Assembly (NCBI GenBank): GCA_029953675.1
Contig: JAMWBK010000008.1
Coordinates: forward strand, 641,001 to 705,000
DNA from: Rhodosorus marinus
Taxonomy: Eukaryota > Rhodophyta > Stylonematophyceae > Stylonematales > Stylonemataceae
Direction: 5' to 3'
DNA length: 64,000 nucleotides
Shown: positions 39,201 through 48,490 of the stretch, in pieces
How the letters are laid out: the number at the start of each line of letters is the position of its first letter
Position numbering within the stretch: the stretch's first letter is position 1
Made by a program: the position numbers and the translations under genes
Notes under the pieces: model-generated
Told to the model about the DNA's origin: nothing
Databases searched by the model: none
Seen by the model: only the letters and a program-made list of their open reading frames with translations

Positions 39201-39266
39201 CTGGCAGTTTTTGCTCAATGGGGCGGCCTTCCGAAAGGTTTTGACGCCGAACGTTTTGAGTTGTAG
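36219..39266 (+). CDS. FUSC / aromatic-acid-exporter-like membrane protein
   Basis: A single-exon gene of 1015 aa with two homologous membrane halves. The first (about residues 30-190) has around five to six helices (GCIFAFIGAFTALGCIGPIL, LIACAVLAVDVTSLAGALVL, IATATVIFVTILFAP). The second (about 490-660) repeats the pattern (FMAMIILICCVVLFGIPEI, GSSLSGAFMLSPVA, MQYGLLLLILTIFLVALCQY). Each half is followed by a soluble helical region, the layout of FUSC/ArAE and fungal BRE4-type proteins. A Ser-rich low-complexity linker lies near 685-780. Likely exports organic anions across the plasma or an internal membrane; the substrate cannot be told from sequence. ATG 36219 follows a G/T-rich leader. 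Confidence 0.8.
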   Translation: MGHYSRFRASRTPAYLERIIREGRKDWWEILRWVSAFGVGCIFAFIGAFTALGCIGPILYGVSFISAPDRTVGGVIRNAALISVYYMLYPLIACAVLAVDVTSLAGALVLYLVLICPLVYLSYDTRLGGGPKLAIGLSGLLFLRTDRPDTEQIVRILWTNIANGCIATATVIFVTILFAPTRAIRQMKAVCLVNIREMSELLSDDMSTLLKPRNAHEADRRGDYYGLRPIGEEEVTSKEWDEPPKIKPFGSFNSKYLSRVQAARKLLSTSLWEPNFRNPNHPDRYPLWSELLDRLDEISIAYSGVRSAIDYEDVRSCTDEGAELFFANEQDRLIWAELTASAVAVLMTLYEWLGGDVGGSPLSREDEARLAELSGRLVELNKQATKLIPKRIMSNWMDNKQQKVEPGVVRSMLFVATSLVHLSDTTIRAKETMDNLRDIHNDHRPDNVLGSVFLWVKLTLSVEINAMRENIPDLSSPSAIFNFFRSFRFLYFLRFMAMIILICCVVLFGIPEIRGLRETGWVLFSAVVVHHPSTESTLVSSALRIAGTVAGSSLSGAFMLSPVAASSPVLISVFLIGMATIFMILLATIQPLQKMQYGLLLLILTIFLVALCQYVPYCTADCAGDFGYAWTRMVSVLSGVLVSFLFQILVFPRFAADDIREGLSALLTKEFASFHELVGYYMHSQSMSMSQIPVSASNEGMSKSRMPKSDSGDQLSKPIAASKKFDANEALKSQRTARGILTASSSDENLASSSSGSGVLNGVLNQSLARPMFTGDERSSMIVMDVNSGHDLVDQLDSVAVELSNIAALLIQTPVVTEHQCLRFVTLGISSIFHNLLRLQESIFVCLALLAILLRKSEFAGSQQLLSSMMLPVFRRIQEAQYRLGHMVKICSTAIRTKRVSVLYLQILKEAQEFLDDSRLEYRLEFQNSSKKLRQAVEDKLADAKFRNVGKASGDMPTVDIDFVLLNCIFFMSSALADSFESVAREYSKYAKTELAVFAQWGGLPKGFDAERFEL

Positions 39267-39363
39267 TTTTATTTATGGAGATAAACCCGAACGTAGTCGA
39301 GAACATGTTCTGCTCATCATTCACCATCTGAAGCTGGGTCCTTCAGGTTAGACTGTGTTGAAA

Positions 39364-39639
39364 CTAGGTCGATATCTGCGTCGAAAACAGCTGTTTTGAA
39401 ACGTCCTCAAGAGCTTTGTTTAGTTTCTCTTGCTGACCTTTCATCACCCTTGCCCGCCGTTCTTGTTGCACGGAAGGTATGTGCTTCAAAACAGAATAGA
39501 TGCTTCAGCGCCTTCGATGCAACCCTTCTACAAGGGACATCTTTCGAAAGCGTCCGGTTTTGGAGGTTCGCTTCCAGACTAATCAGGACTTCGAGAGCAG
39601 GGACAAAGCTTGCGAGAGTACCACCATGTACTGAGCCAT
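39364..39639 (-). CDS. Putative small helical protein
   Basis: Two minus-strand segments look coding. One starts at ATG 39639 (MAQYMVVLSQALSLLSK). A terminal one ends with TAG at 39364-39366 and contains IPSVQQERRARVMKGQQEK and LNKALEDVSKQLF. They are in different frames and need an intron of about 60-150 bp whose ends I could not fix. The product would be a small amphipathic or coiled-coil protein. An A/C-rich block at 39960-40290 supports a minus-strand gene start nearby. No family assigned. It is convergent with the FUSC gene. Confidence 0.3.
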
Positions 39640-39699
39640 ATTCCCGACGCCGGGGGGGCTTCCAATCTTCATCTACTGTGCACAGAAGGTTGTAGTTTC

Positions 39700-41094
39700 C
39701 ATGACGCACGGCAGGATAGCACAGCCAGTCTGTAGGGCAATGCTCCTAGGCACCAGGATCAGCAGATAGGTTGAAGTGTTCCATAGTCAAGTTGAGAACA
39801 CTGAGTTATCTTTCAAAGGGGAGGAAGCTTTTGATTATCTCGCCTATATTTGGATGTATGTCGTACAGTGAGGCCCTAGCGAGGCACTATGAAGTAGCTC
39901 AAAGCTCTTGGCTATCAACCCAAATCCAGTGCGTCCTAGTTCCTCGGTTGTGAAGGCCTCAATTCCCCGCTGATTTTAAACCGTGCGTACGAATACCTAA
40001 GCACATCAAATTTCCTCCAAAAACATAAAGTTTCATCCAATCCAAAGATGTGAATCAACCCAAGCACAAAAAAATTCCCAAATATCAAAATTGTATACCA
40101 AGAACGGGGCATTTTGCAATAAACTAGAGAGAAGCTTCTACCCAATCAAAAGACGAGCAAATTGAGCAGATATATAATTCAAAATATTCAATAAATCGTT
40201 CGGTTCTCAAAATCGGATAATAAATCAGACTCTTTTGCCGATCATGTCCAACTAGCTAAAATATTCAAAAGTCACAACAATCGACCCCTCCAAAAAGGGG
40301 CCATGACTAGAGGTCTTCGTCGGGCGCTGTCAGACACACTTATCATTTATACGTCACGATAATACTCTAAACAATATAAATAGTGAAAAAACAAAATAAT
40401 AGTATCGATATAAACGACCAAAGCATTTCCTCAGCGCCCCTAAAGGAAAATTAAATTCTCCAGGCAAAAAAAATGAGGCACAAGGGTTTTTCGGATAAAT
40501 TGTTTTTATATATTTGTTCGGTTTTAGCCAAAAAAACACCGCCAACACGACAGAACCCCCGCGGGGGGTAACAGTGGCAGAAGAGCATCCCCCCTAAAAC
40601 AGGGCCGGGATAAAATAAATAGAAAACACTCCCTCCAGACTTGAATTCCACTGTCCGATAGCTGAAGTGGTTGGCTGCCTTTTACGAAATCAATCACTTA
40701 AATATTTTGCTCTGTTTTTTTTCTTTTTAATTAGGATCCTTTTAAATTTACTGTTTTCTTTTTTTTTGTTAAGGATTTGGGAAAAAATAGAGTTCTCCTT
40801 CGCTTCTGTTTTTGTGGCAGTGGATTTCGGTCAGAGAGCGAGAGAGCGAGAGAGAGTATACATCTGTCCTTATGAAGTTGGGGTGCAAGAGGGTGGGTAT
40901 GGGGGAGTGAGGGGGAGAGGGAGTCTGGTGGGTGAGTATGTTGAGAGGATAGTTATTTTGGTTAAGGAGGAAGGAGGGTTTATTTAGGGCAAATTTCTTG
41001 TTTCATGTGTATTTTGTGATTTTGGGAGGGGGTTGGTTGGGGAGGGTGGGGGAACGTGTGGGTGAGTTGGTGGTTTCGACGGGATTGGATTCCG
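39700..41094. promoter_or_regulatory. Divergent upstream region of the GT28 gene
   Basis: + strand: A/C-rich 39960-40290, AT-rich 40140-40780, then a strongly G/T-rich leader 40840-41094 with G runs at 40893-40940 and 41023-41052 and a GAGAGAGC microsatellite at about 40838-40856. No gene inside was recognised. Confidence 0.45.
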
Positions 41095-42715
41095 ATGCTG
41101 TTGAAGTGTTGTGAGGATTTTAATTATTTTTCGCCTGATTCGAGTGGACAGAGGGTGCTGGTGAGAAAGCCGATGAGGGTGTATCTGCTTTATGGTTCGG
41201 GTGGAGGAGGGCATAAGGCCTCAGCGAATGCGCTGATGGATGTGCTTTTGGTAGGGCGTCTTTTTTTTGAACGATGGTGTGGGTGGAAAGTACATCGTGC
41301 TCACCGTTTTGTCTTGGTTTTTTTGACTTTTACTAGCAAAGGAACCCAGACTGGGATATTCGGACTATTAATATATCGCCCGCGGTTGGGGCAGAAGGGG
41401 GTGATAAGTTCTACAATCTGTGTATGGAAAAAAACTGGTCTTTGATAATTCCGTTTTTGCACAAAGCGGCGACCTTCTTTGCTCCATTTGTGCAGCCCTT
41501 GATCAAGAAGAGAATGCGAGACATGTGGTCGTCGATGCCAGAGGCGGATGTGATAGTTTCACTTGTCCCGTTCTTGAACCCCTCCATAATTGAAACTCAG
41601 CCGGGAGCGATTCACTTCACATTAATAACTGACTTCACACATACAGAAGGACATCCCTGGATACAAGACCACCGCCAGCACATATTGTGCGGTACCGAGG
41701 AATGTTACAAGCAGGGTATGTGCATCTGGGACTTGATACGCTAGAAACCTGCGCCAGAACATCGTGACTGAACTTGTTTTCTCAAATCCATTTGTTCGTG
41801 TAGGGCTTCAACTAGGACTGCCGGTTGAGAAGGTCACTAGAACGTCTGGAATGGTTATCTCACCTCGTTTCTATCAGAGTCTCGATAGGGCTGAGCTGAA
41901 AGAGATCTCCATGCAGTTGGATTTTCGTGTCAATTCCATCACGTCTTTGGTTTTCTTTGGTGGAGTGCCGCCTACTCATACCACGAGGCGCCTAGTGGTC
42001 GCCCTGTTGCGGAACGGGCACAACGTGATCGTTATATGCGGTAACAACGAAGGCCTCCTTCAAGATCTTTGCAAGTTGAAGGTACTGGCTATCCAACAAC
42101 TCGTTGACAACATCAGCGGGATTAACAGCAGTATTCTGACTTTTCTCGTTACTTCCGATTGCAGCTGAAATATCCGGAGCTTTGTCTCTATTTGAAAAAC
42201 TTCACGCGAGATGTGTCGACATACATGCAGTTGTCTGACGTCGTAGTTGGAAAACCTGGTCCCGGTGCCATCTCCGAGGCATTGGTTTCACGTAGGCCGG
42301 TTATCATGCTTGTCGAAGGTGGGGTTATCGATGACAAATTGTTTTTGGACCCTCACACTTGATTAGAGCAGCTATAGCCGCGCTTTTCTCACATGCGATT
42401 GAATCCTTGCGTGTCTTCTCTTTAGGTGGAAAAGTTATGGATCAGGAGCGATCTGTAATGAATTGGGTGGAGGAAAACAATCTTGGAGTTTCAGCCACGA
42501 AAGCGCAGGAAGCAGCTGAGGTTTCGAAAGAGAGGATTATGGAGATGCAAAGGGCGGTGGATGCTCTACCAGAGAATCGCGCGGTGTTTGAGGTGGCGGA
42601 AATTGTCGAAAGCGCTGCAAAAAATCGCCTACGAGAAAAGATGCGAACAGAAAAGCTTGCCCACGAAGTGGAGATTGATCTAGATATACAGGACAAGAAT
42701 GCTCTTACCACATAG
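41095..42715 (+). CDS. MGDG-synthase-like glycosyltransferase (GT28)
   Basis: Related to monogalactosyldiacylglycerol synthases and other GT28 lipid glycosyltransferases that move a sugar from a UDP-sugar to diacylglycerol. Five exons (41095-41250, 41337-41715, 41804-42081, 42165-42318, 42426-42715) give 418 aa. The N-terminal GSGGGGHKAS (residues 34-43) is the acceptor-side signature. Further marks are HFTLITDFTHTEGHPW, the GxxxVEKV..GMVISP spacer, and the UDP-sugar region VVGKPGPGAISEALVSRRPVI followed by VMDQE. No clear transit peptide is visible: ATG 41095 is the first usable start, and an upstream targeting exon could have been missed. It is more divergent than plant MGD1, so substrate is uncertain. 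Confidence 0.75.
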
Positions 42716-43206
42716 TATGTGTGGGAACACCGGGAGAGAAAATCAACTACCAATAGTCAGGGTCACGAAGTGGAAGAGCAGAGGGGAGGCTCTGTTGTGG
42801 GCTGAGCAAGTCCCAAATGCGCCATCCTCCAAAATCGACGGGAGAGAAATACACGCGTAACTCCTTATTTAGCTCATCAGCCGCTCAGAATTCGACGGGC
42901 TTCACTGCCCGTGCTTATCGTGTCGGTTTCGTTTCCGGCACTGTGGTTACGCCATAACGATTCTAGTTCATTTTATACTCGAATACGTTTTCATTGCCGG
43001 TTTTTGTCGGGTTTTGTTCATCAACTTAATGCGAGGGCATGTCATCGCTCTGAGGAAGGAGTGCTTCTATACAATTTAAAAACTTTCGCGGACAACGACG
43101 TTCAACGCGGCTTTCACTATACATTGAGGATTTCGTTTTACCCTCATGCGTTGACGTCAACTACTGACTTCCGTGGTGTGTAGGTAATGCTCTGTTTTCT
43201 GAACTT
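42716..43206. other. Intergenic between convergent genes
   Basis: About 490 bp with no convincing ORF. It separates the stops of the GT28 and E2F genes. Confidence 0.5.
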
Positions 43207-44440
43207 TCATCCGGTCTTCACGAGATGCTGATCGCTTTCGGCACCAGCAAAAAAGTCCGCCACTCCCTTATCAGCATTATCAACCGAGCTGTCAATTTGG
43301 AGATACATGTTTGTGTCCTCTTTCACAGTAAAAAGACCACTGCGAGATTCACACGGAAAAGTGTCAGCCCTGAACGCGAAAGATAGGGTGCTCCATTGCT
43401 CTAAGAGTCTCTTTACCTTGCAGCGCTGTCTTTCGAATGGTCTTCATCCAGGAACCAGCTGAACGTATTCTCGGAGCCACTGTAGCTTATTTCGGTGGAG
43501 TACAAGTCGTTCACCTCTGATGGATCCTTATTGACCAAGAAACAATCTATCGGTCCACCATGGGAGCGCAAGAACATTCGATACCTGACAAGCACATGGA
43601 TGCCACATCGTTAGAAAGTAGCTCCACTCTTTTGGGCCAGCTAAAAAGATATGCTGTGGGAAGAACAGCCTACCTGCTACCTCCTGTTCTTGGGCAGTCG
43701 TCCGCCTCTGGGATCTTCAGCTCTGTACCTACTGGGGCCTTGACAGTAATCAGCGCGTGTCCCTGAAGGTCTGGAATCTCCGTGAGATCCTCGAATGTGA
43801 TGAACGAATACGCGGAGTTGGCTTCTCCAGAAGTTATGTCCTTGAGGGATTTCTCCAACAGAGCCATTTCGCTGTCAATCTTAACCTCCTCTTCTAGAAG
43901 CGATCTCAAACCAACCTCCATCGGTCCTGCATCAACTTGATGGATACCGTGATCCTTGGAGGCTGGACCACCTTTCTTCCACGAGATCAGATTCTTGCTC
44001 TTCTTCTCTATCAACCCTACTCCTTCAAGGACTGTCAAGAGCAACATACATTAGAGCCTATTTAGCCTATGTCTCTGGTCGTCCCTGCTCGCATCTCTCG
44101 GCATTTGGTGCATACCGTTCGTTATGTCGTAAATTCTGCGCTTCTGAACTTGCAAGTTTTCAGCGGCGAGGTTGAGGTCTACCTCACCATCAGGCGAATC
44201 ATTCAGCATTTGGACAAACTTGCGCGTCAATAAGCTCAAGGAGGAGTCAAATCTGCTGGATACACTAAGACAAACCGAGACAGGAATAGATCATCAGGAG
44301 GAGTTATTCCAGATCGCGTTTTCACTGCATTTTTCATGGTTTCTTAGTAGATACCTAGTCGTTGGGTCTACCGCTAGGCCATGTTTCAGTGGTTCCGGAA
44401 GCGAGTGGCCCAAAATCCCTCCATCCTCCGTAATCGGCAT
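43207..44440 (-). CDS. E2F: E2F transcription factor
   Basis: Cell-cycle regulator that, with a DP partner, binds TTTSSCGC-type sites and is restrained by retinoblastoma protein. Exons 44440-44355, 44264-44116, 44031-43674, 43584-43417 and 43339-43207 join to 297 aa. The winged-helix domain (residues ~33-105) has [13 protein letters not shown] and the DNA-contacting RRIYDIT at 71-77, followed by [15 protein letters not shown]. The dimerisation coil and marked box follow ([29 protein letters not shown]). The short acidic C-terminus ([12 protein letters not shown]) resembles an Rb-binding tail. ATG 44440 follows an A/C-rich leader; the frame stays open further upstream, so a longer N-terminus is possible. 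Confidence 0.9.
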
Positions 44441-45205
44441 TGTTGTGTAGGGAACAAGGCTCAGACAGACATCACCCAAACCGCTTAAGGAGCAATGGTC
44501 CGATCGCCCTGGCCGCAGAGCAACGCTTGCCCTAAAAATCCCGAGTATCCCACCTCTTTCGTGGCTGGGGAAAAAAACAAACCCAAACCCTTGTGTGAAA
44601 TTTGTAGACGACGACGCTTGTAAAGTCTCTTCCGTTGCCTCAAAATCCCAGATCAAAGCGCCACTTACGTAACCCCAAACGCCCGCAGCACATCTCCTAT
44701 CCCTCACCACCATGAAAATCCTAAAATCTCTCTCCGGCATTATATAATAAAAGAAAACTCCCCTTCCCAGCGTCATACGTCAATACGGACTCGACGTAGA
44801 ACGCTAATACTCACCAAAATCATCTGAAAAGAAGTAGTCGTGCCTTCTGTCTCCGAATGTCTATTGAAAATCATCGAGAAAACCCCACCACGGCAAGGAG
44901 TTTTACCTCATGACAGTTGTCGCAGCGTAAACGCAAAACAAGAAAATGAAAAACCTACCCTCAAAATTTTCTATTTCAAAATGGAATCCCGAGGTATAGT
45001 AACCTTTGTGAATCCAAGAATTGTAAACTACTACTGTTCTGAGCTGGTTGTTTTTTTAGCCATCATCAATCAACATAAACACAGAGAACTTTGTGATTGG
45101 CTTTTATCGATTTTCGCTGATTTTGATTGGCTGTATTTTCACGAGCTCTGTCAGCTGATCGTTACCGAACGGCCGATCTATTTCACAATCATTTTTCATG
45201 ACCAC
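44441..45205. promoter_or_regulatory. Upstream region of E2F
   Basis: A/C-rich on the + strand at 44480-44800, the coding-strand G/T leader of E2F, then AT-richer to 45200. A 147-codon plus-strand frame at 44840-45283 is Phe/Tyr-rich and unsupported. Confidence 0.4.
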
Positions 45206-45260
45206 TTTCCCGCGAAAAGGACATTGGCGTTCCCGCGTGGGGGTCTTTTTGCCGGGAAAA
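45206..45260. promoter_or_regulatory. Cluster of E2F-type binding sites
   Basis: A perfect palindromic E2F consensus, TTTCCCGCGAAA, lies at 45206-45217. A second half site (TTCCCGCG) follows at about 45230 and a third, GCCGGGAAA, at about 45250. The cluster is about 770 bp upstream of the E2F start, which suggests autoregulation, or control of an unrecognised gene to the right. Confidence 0.6.
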
Positions 45261-45637
45261 GCACATGTCCAAAATATTATTAAAAGTCAGGTGAAATTGA
45301 TATATTGAGCTTTGACAGGTGTCCTAGTGCGACGCCTCGCGGTTGTCACACTACACACTGGTGGCTTCTTGGCGACCTTGTATTGAGATCCAGTGGAACC
45401 CGTCGGAGAAGTACGGGTCGTGTAGTGTGCCTTTACATGCCTATCTACTGCGTATGTCTCGTGGAGATATCGATAAATTACCTTTGATCGCTTTGAGATG
45501 GCTTTTTTGGGCGATTCTAGCAGACCGGCTCGCGATTGAGTGGCTAAATAACAACTGCCCGGAGCACATCGGCTTAGTTCGGTTCTATCGCATGTAGTTG
45601 AGACTCTGACAACCTAAGGAGGCCTGGGTATCCACCA
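45261..45637. other. Intergenic with a dispersed inverted repeat
   Basis: CACACTACAC at 45347-45356 is complementary to GTGTAGTGTG at 45420-45429, a 63-base loop. No gene recognised; small plus-strand frames at 45305-45597 overlap each other. Confidence 0.4.
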
Positions 45638-46841
45638 TTACCATTCTATTGGTTCACGAGCATAGTCGAAGAACTTTCCTGAATCCGAAATGTCTAGCGA
45701 GTCTATCACCTGTTTCAGTAGGGCACGGGCTTCAGAAACTAGTCCTCATGGAGACTACTGTGCAGCGCGACACTTACGTCCAGGAGCTGCACAGCGGCCG
45801 TATCGACCGGAAAGAGCTTTTCAGGTCTGACGTTTCCTTGAAAAGGTTCAGAAAGATCTGTGTTCACAGTTCCTGGGTGCAGGGCAACGATAGCAGTGCC
45901 TCTTCTCTTCAGCTCAAGCGAACTGGTCCTGCTGAGCTGATTCTGCGCGGCCTTCGATATTCTGTATGAATACCTTAAACGCCAAAAGTAGAGGGTTTCA
46001 GCTTCCGTCCAAAGCTTTGCGAATTGGCGAGGTGAAAATCTCACCATCCTCCAAGTTGGTTGTCGCTAATCGAGCCAACCCGAGCTGAGATCGTGGCAAG
46101 TAGTGAAAACACTCTTCCTTCCTTTCGGGAGGTGATCATCAACGGGGTGAAATGCTTCATCACCAACGCCGGACCAACGGTGTTGATCTGGAAGGGACCG
46201 GGAAATCGAAAGAGATCCATCAGTCTACGTGCACAAGCTTCAGCCGGGGAGAGCTGCTTCTACCTTAAAGTTTTCGATCATCCAGTCCGCATCAACCTGG
46301 GAGAGGTTGCGCTCTGGCATTCGGCTAGTGCTCTTATCGTGCAAGATTCCAGCTGTATTGATCAGCAAGTCTAATCGACCACCGGATATCTCCTTCAGTT
46401 TTTCTGCCGCCTCGCTCACGCTAGCTTCTTCAGTCACATCCATCTTCAAGATAGTGAACCTTTCTGGATTGAACTGCCACAACGCGCCCAACGCTCCGGC
46501 TTCATCTGGGTTGCGACAGGCGCAAAATATTTTTCCTGGGAGTATTAGAAAGACGGAGCTTACTCAGATCTGGGAACTCACTGTCCTACTCGTAGAGTAC
46601 CATCTCCTGAAGGAAGCTTGAGAAAAGCCATACCTTTGAAGCGTTTCGGCAGAACCTGGCTGATAGCTAGGCCTATGCCTCTCGAAGCGCCAACAACCAA
46701 CGCCGCAGCTTCTACATCGGCGTTCCTCGCCTTAGCTGCATCGGTGGCCTGCATCGATGCCCATCGACATACAAGAAGTGCAGAGCGGGTGTTGGAGCTC
46801 AGGCTCTTCACACGTCCGCCAGAAAACGCAAAAGATATCAT
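45638..46841 (-). CDS. Short-chain dehydrogenase/reductase with possible organelle presequence
   Basis: A classical SDR of the C-factor/sniffer-like type. Exons 46841-46634, 46535-46264, 46187-46045, 45973-45778 and 45709-45638 join to 296 aa. The cofactor motif GASRGIG is at residues 51-57. NTAG is present in the INTAGIL stretch, and the active-site YxxxK is in YSYRISKAAQN. The substrate side includes HPGTVNTDLS, and the C-terminus ends FFDYAREPIEW as in related proteins. The first ~45 residues are Ser/Arg/Ala-rich and could target plastid or mitochondrion. The substrate cannot be inferred. Confidence 0.88.
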
Positions 46842-47559
46842 CTTTCCGTTCCTCTGTTGTAACGGCTGTTAGTCTTCCAGTTGTCTCTCACCCCCTCCTT
46901 CCTCAGCGCACGTTGAGATCAGGATCTCCTCATACAGGCATTTCAAACCGTAAGGACAGGCTGTCGTATAAGATCCGCGTCTTCGAGGACGCTCTTGAAA
47001 AACTTCCTAAGAGGATTAGGTTCATGTACGGACGGCAGAATTTGTCCTTGCTCTGCGTCGTTTGGGTCCTATGAGAGTCTCTCGCCGCATCCTCCTTGGA
47101 GAACTGACCACGTCCGAGAGCTTCACACGACTCCAACCTCAGTTGAACATCGGAGATCACTCTACAGGAATACTACTAATAGGCTTCCAGTCTCAGTGCA
47201 GGTGGTGCTTCTGGTCCTACATCTTAATTCTCTTAAAGAAGAAAACCTATGAGCGTTGTGCACATTCTCGAACAGGAGATCCTCAACAGAGAACCACTAA
47301 ACCGTTAGCCCGGGCATCTCACGGACTGTTGATGACCCAAAAATCATAATCAAATCGATTGGTTTGTGACTCTACTAAGACGCAGGCTGTTGGAAGATGG
47401 AGCCAATGCAACTGGAGAAGCACCAAACTGAGACGCTGCTGGGCGATCAGAAGCCAACCAGCGCTACGCAAACCGTTTTTAGCCAAAATATCGCTTGGGC
47501 AGGCGTACAGACCAGTAATTCCCTTCCGAATATTCACCAGATACACAAGGACTTGTCTT
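46842..47559. other. Probable unresolved minus-strand gene
   Basis: A minus-strand segment near 46950-47010 reads KFFKSVLEDADLIRQPVLTV then stop, preceded by a good TCTTAG acceptor. Another frame at 47319-47546 and one at 46930-47160 may hold further exons. The A/C-rich block at 47560-47720 marks a minus-strand start. I could not assemble or name a product. Confidence 0.25.
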
Positions 47560-48490
47560 TTAAAAAAAGCACATACAAAATCCGCAAGGACCCTCTCAAA
47601 AGACGACTACCGGCTGATGACCCCTCCTTCTCCATACCCCCTACCTGACATCAACCCTCCATATAGTTGCCACACCACCATCTACAATTCCACCTTTTTT
47701 ATACCAAGAAAATTACCACGAAATGCTTTTTTCATGCACAAATTTTTTATCGATTTGGAAGCTTGTAAGCAAGTAAAATGTTAAAAGTCTGAAAGGGGGA
47801 AGTGGGGGGAGGAGGGGATCACAATCAGAGTTTTACAAAGAAAAATATTTTATTAGACCATCATATTCTATGTAAATACATAGCTGGGGGGTGAGAGGAG
47901 GGCGATAATTTATTCCAAGAATACCTACGAAGAAAGCTAGAGATATCGAGCAATATTCAGAACGGGGCCAAGAACTGGACATATTTGGCTGATGTTCCGA
48001 TGGAACTGAATAAGCAATATTTTTGAGCGCATTCCATGGAAAAAGAAAATTCTCGGGTGGAGCTTGTGCTTTTCCTAGTCGGTAGGTTTTTGTGTTTATT
48101 GTTTATTTTTCGGGGTGTTTTGGGTTAGTGCATCTGGTGTGGTGTGTGAGGAAGGTGTTTACCATAAAGGGGTTTCACTTGTAGAGGCGGGTAAAGCTGG
48201 AGGACCTGTGCATGCAAGGATTTGCGTTTCGGACTGTTTGTAGAATTTTTGTTGGATTGGAAATGTTTACGGGAGGAAGGATGACTGATTTGTGAAGGGG
48301 GAGGGGCGGGTTTTGGATGAAACATGATGAGCTGGATGGGAAGAGAGCGGAATCTGGGGTGATGTGTTTGAGGATGGAGGTTTTGAGGAGGTCGTTGTTT
48401 AGCCGATTCTCATAGGGTTATGCAACGTTGCTGGGAAAGTAGACCTTTTTGATGGTTGCTGGAGGGTGCTGAAAGTTTTTGGACGTGGGT
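47560..48490. promoter_or_regulatory. Divergent skewed upstream region of the subtilisin gene
   Basis: A/C-rich 47560-47720, AT-rich 47760-48000, then strongly G/T-rich 48060-48490 on the + strand, with several G runs near 48290-48310. Confidence 0.5.

Noticed and set aside
44840-45283. 147-codon plus-strand frame
   Set aside because: Starts at a non-ATG-like context in the E2F leader, no domain, and overlaps the E2F-site cluster.
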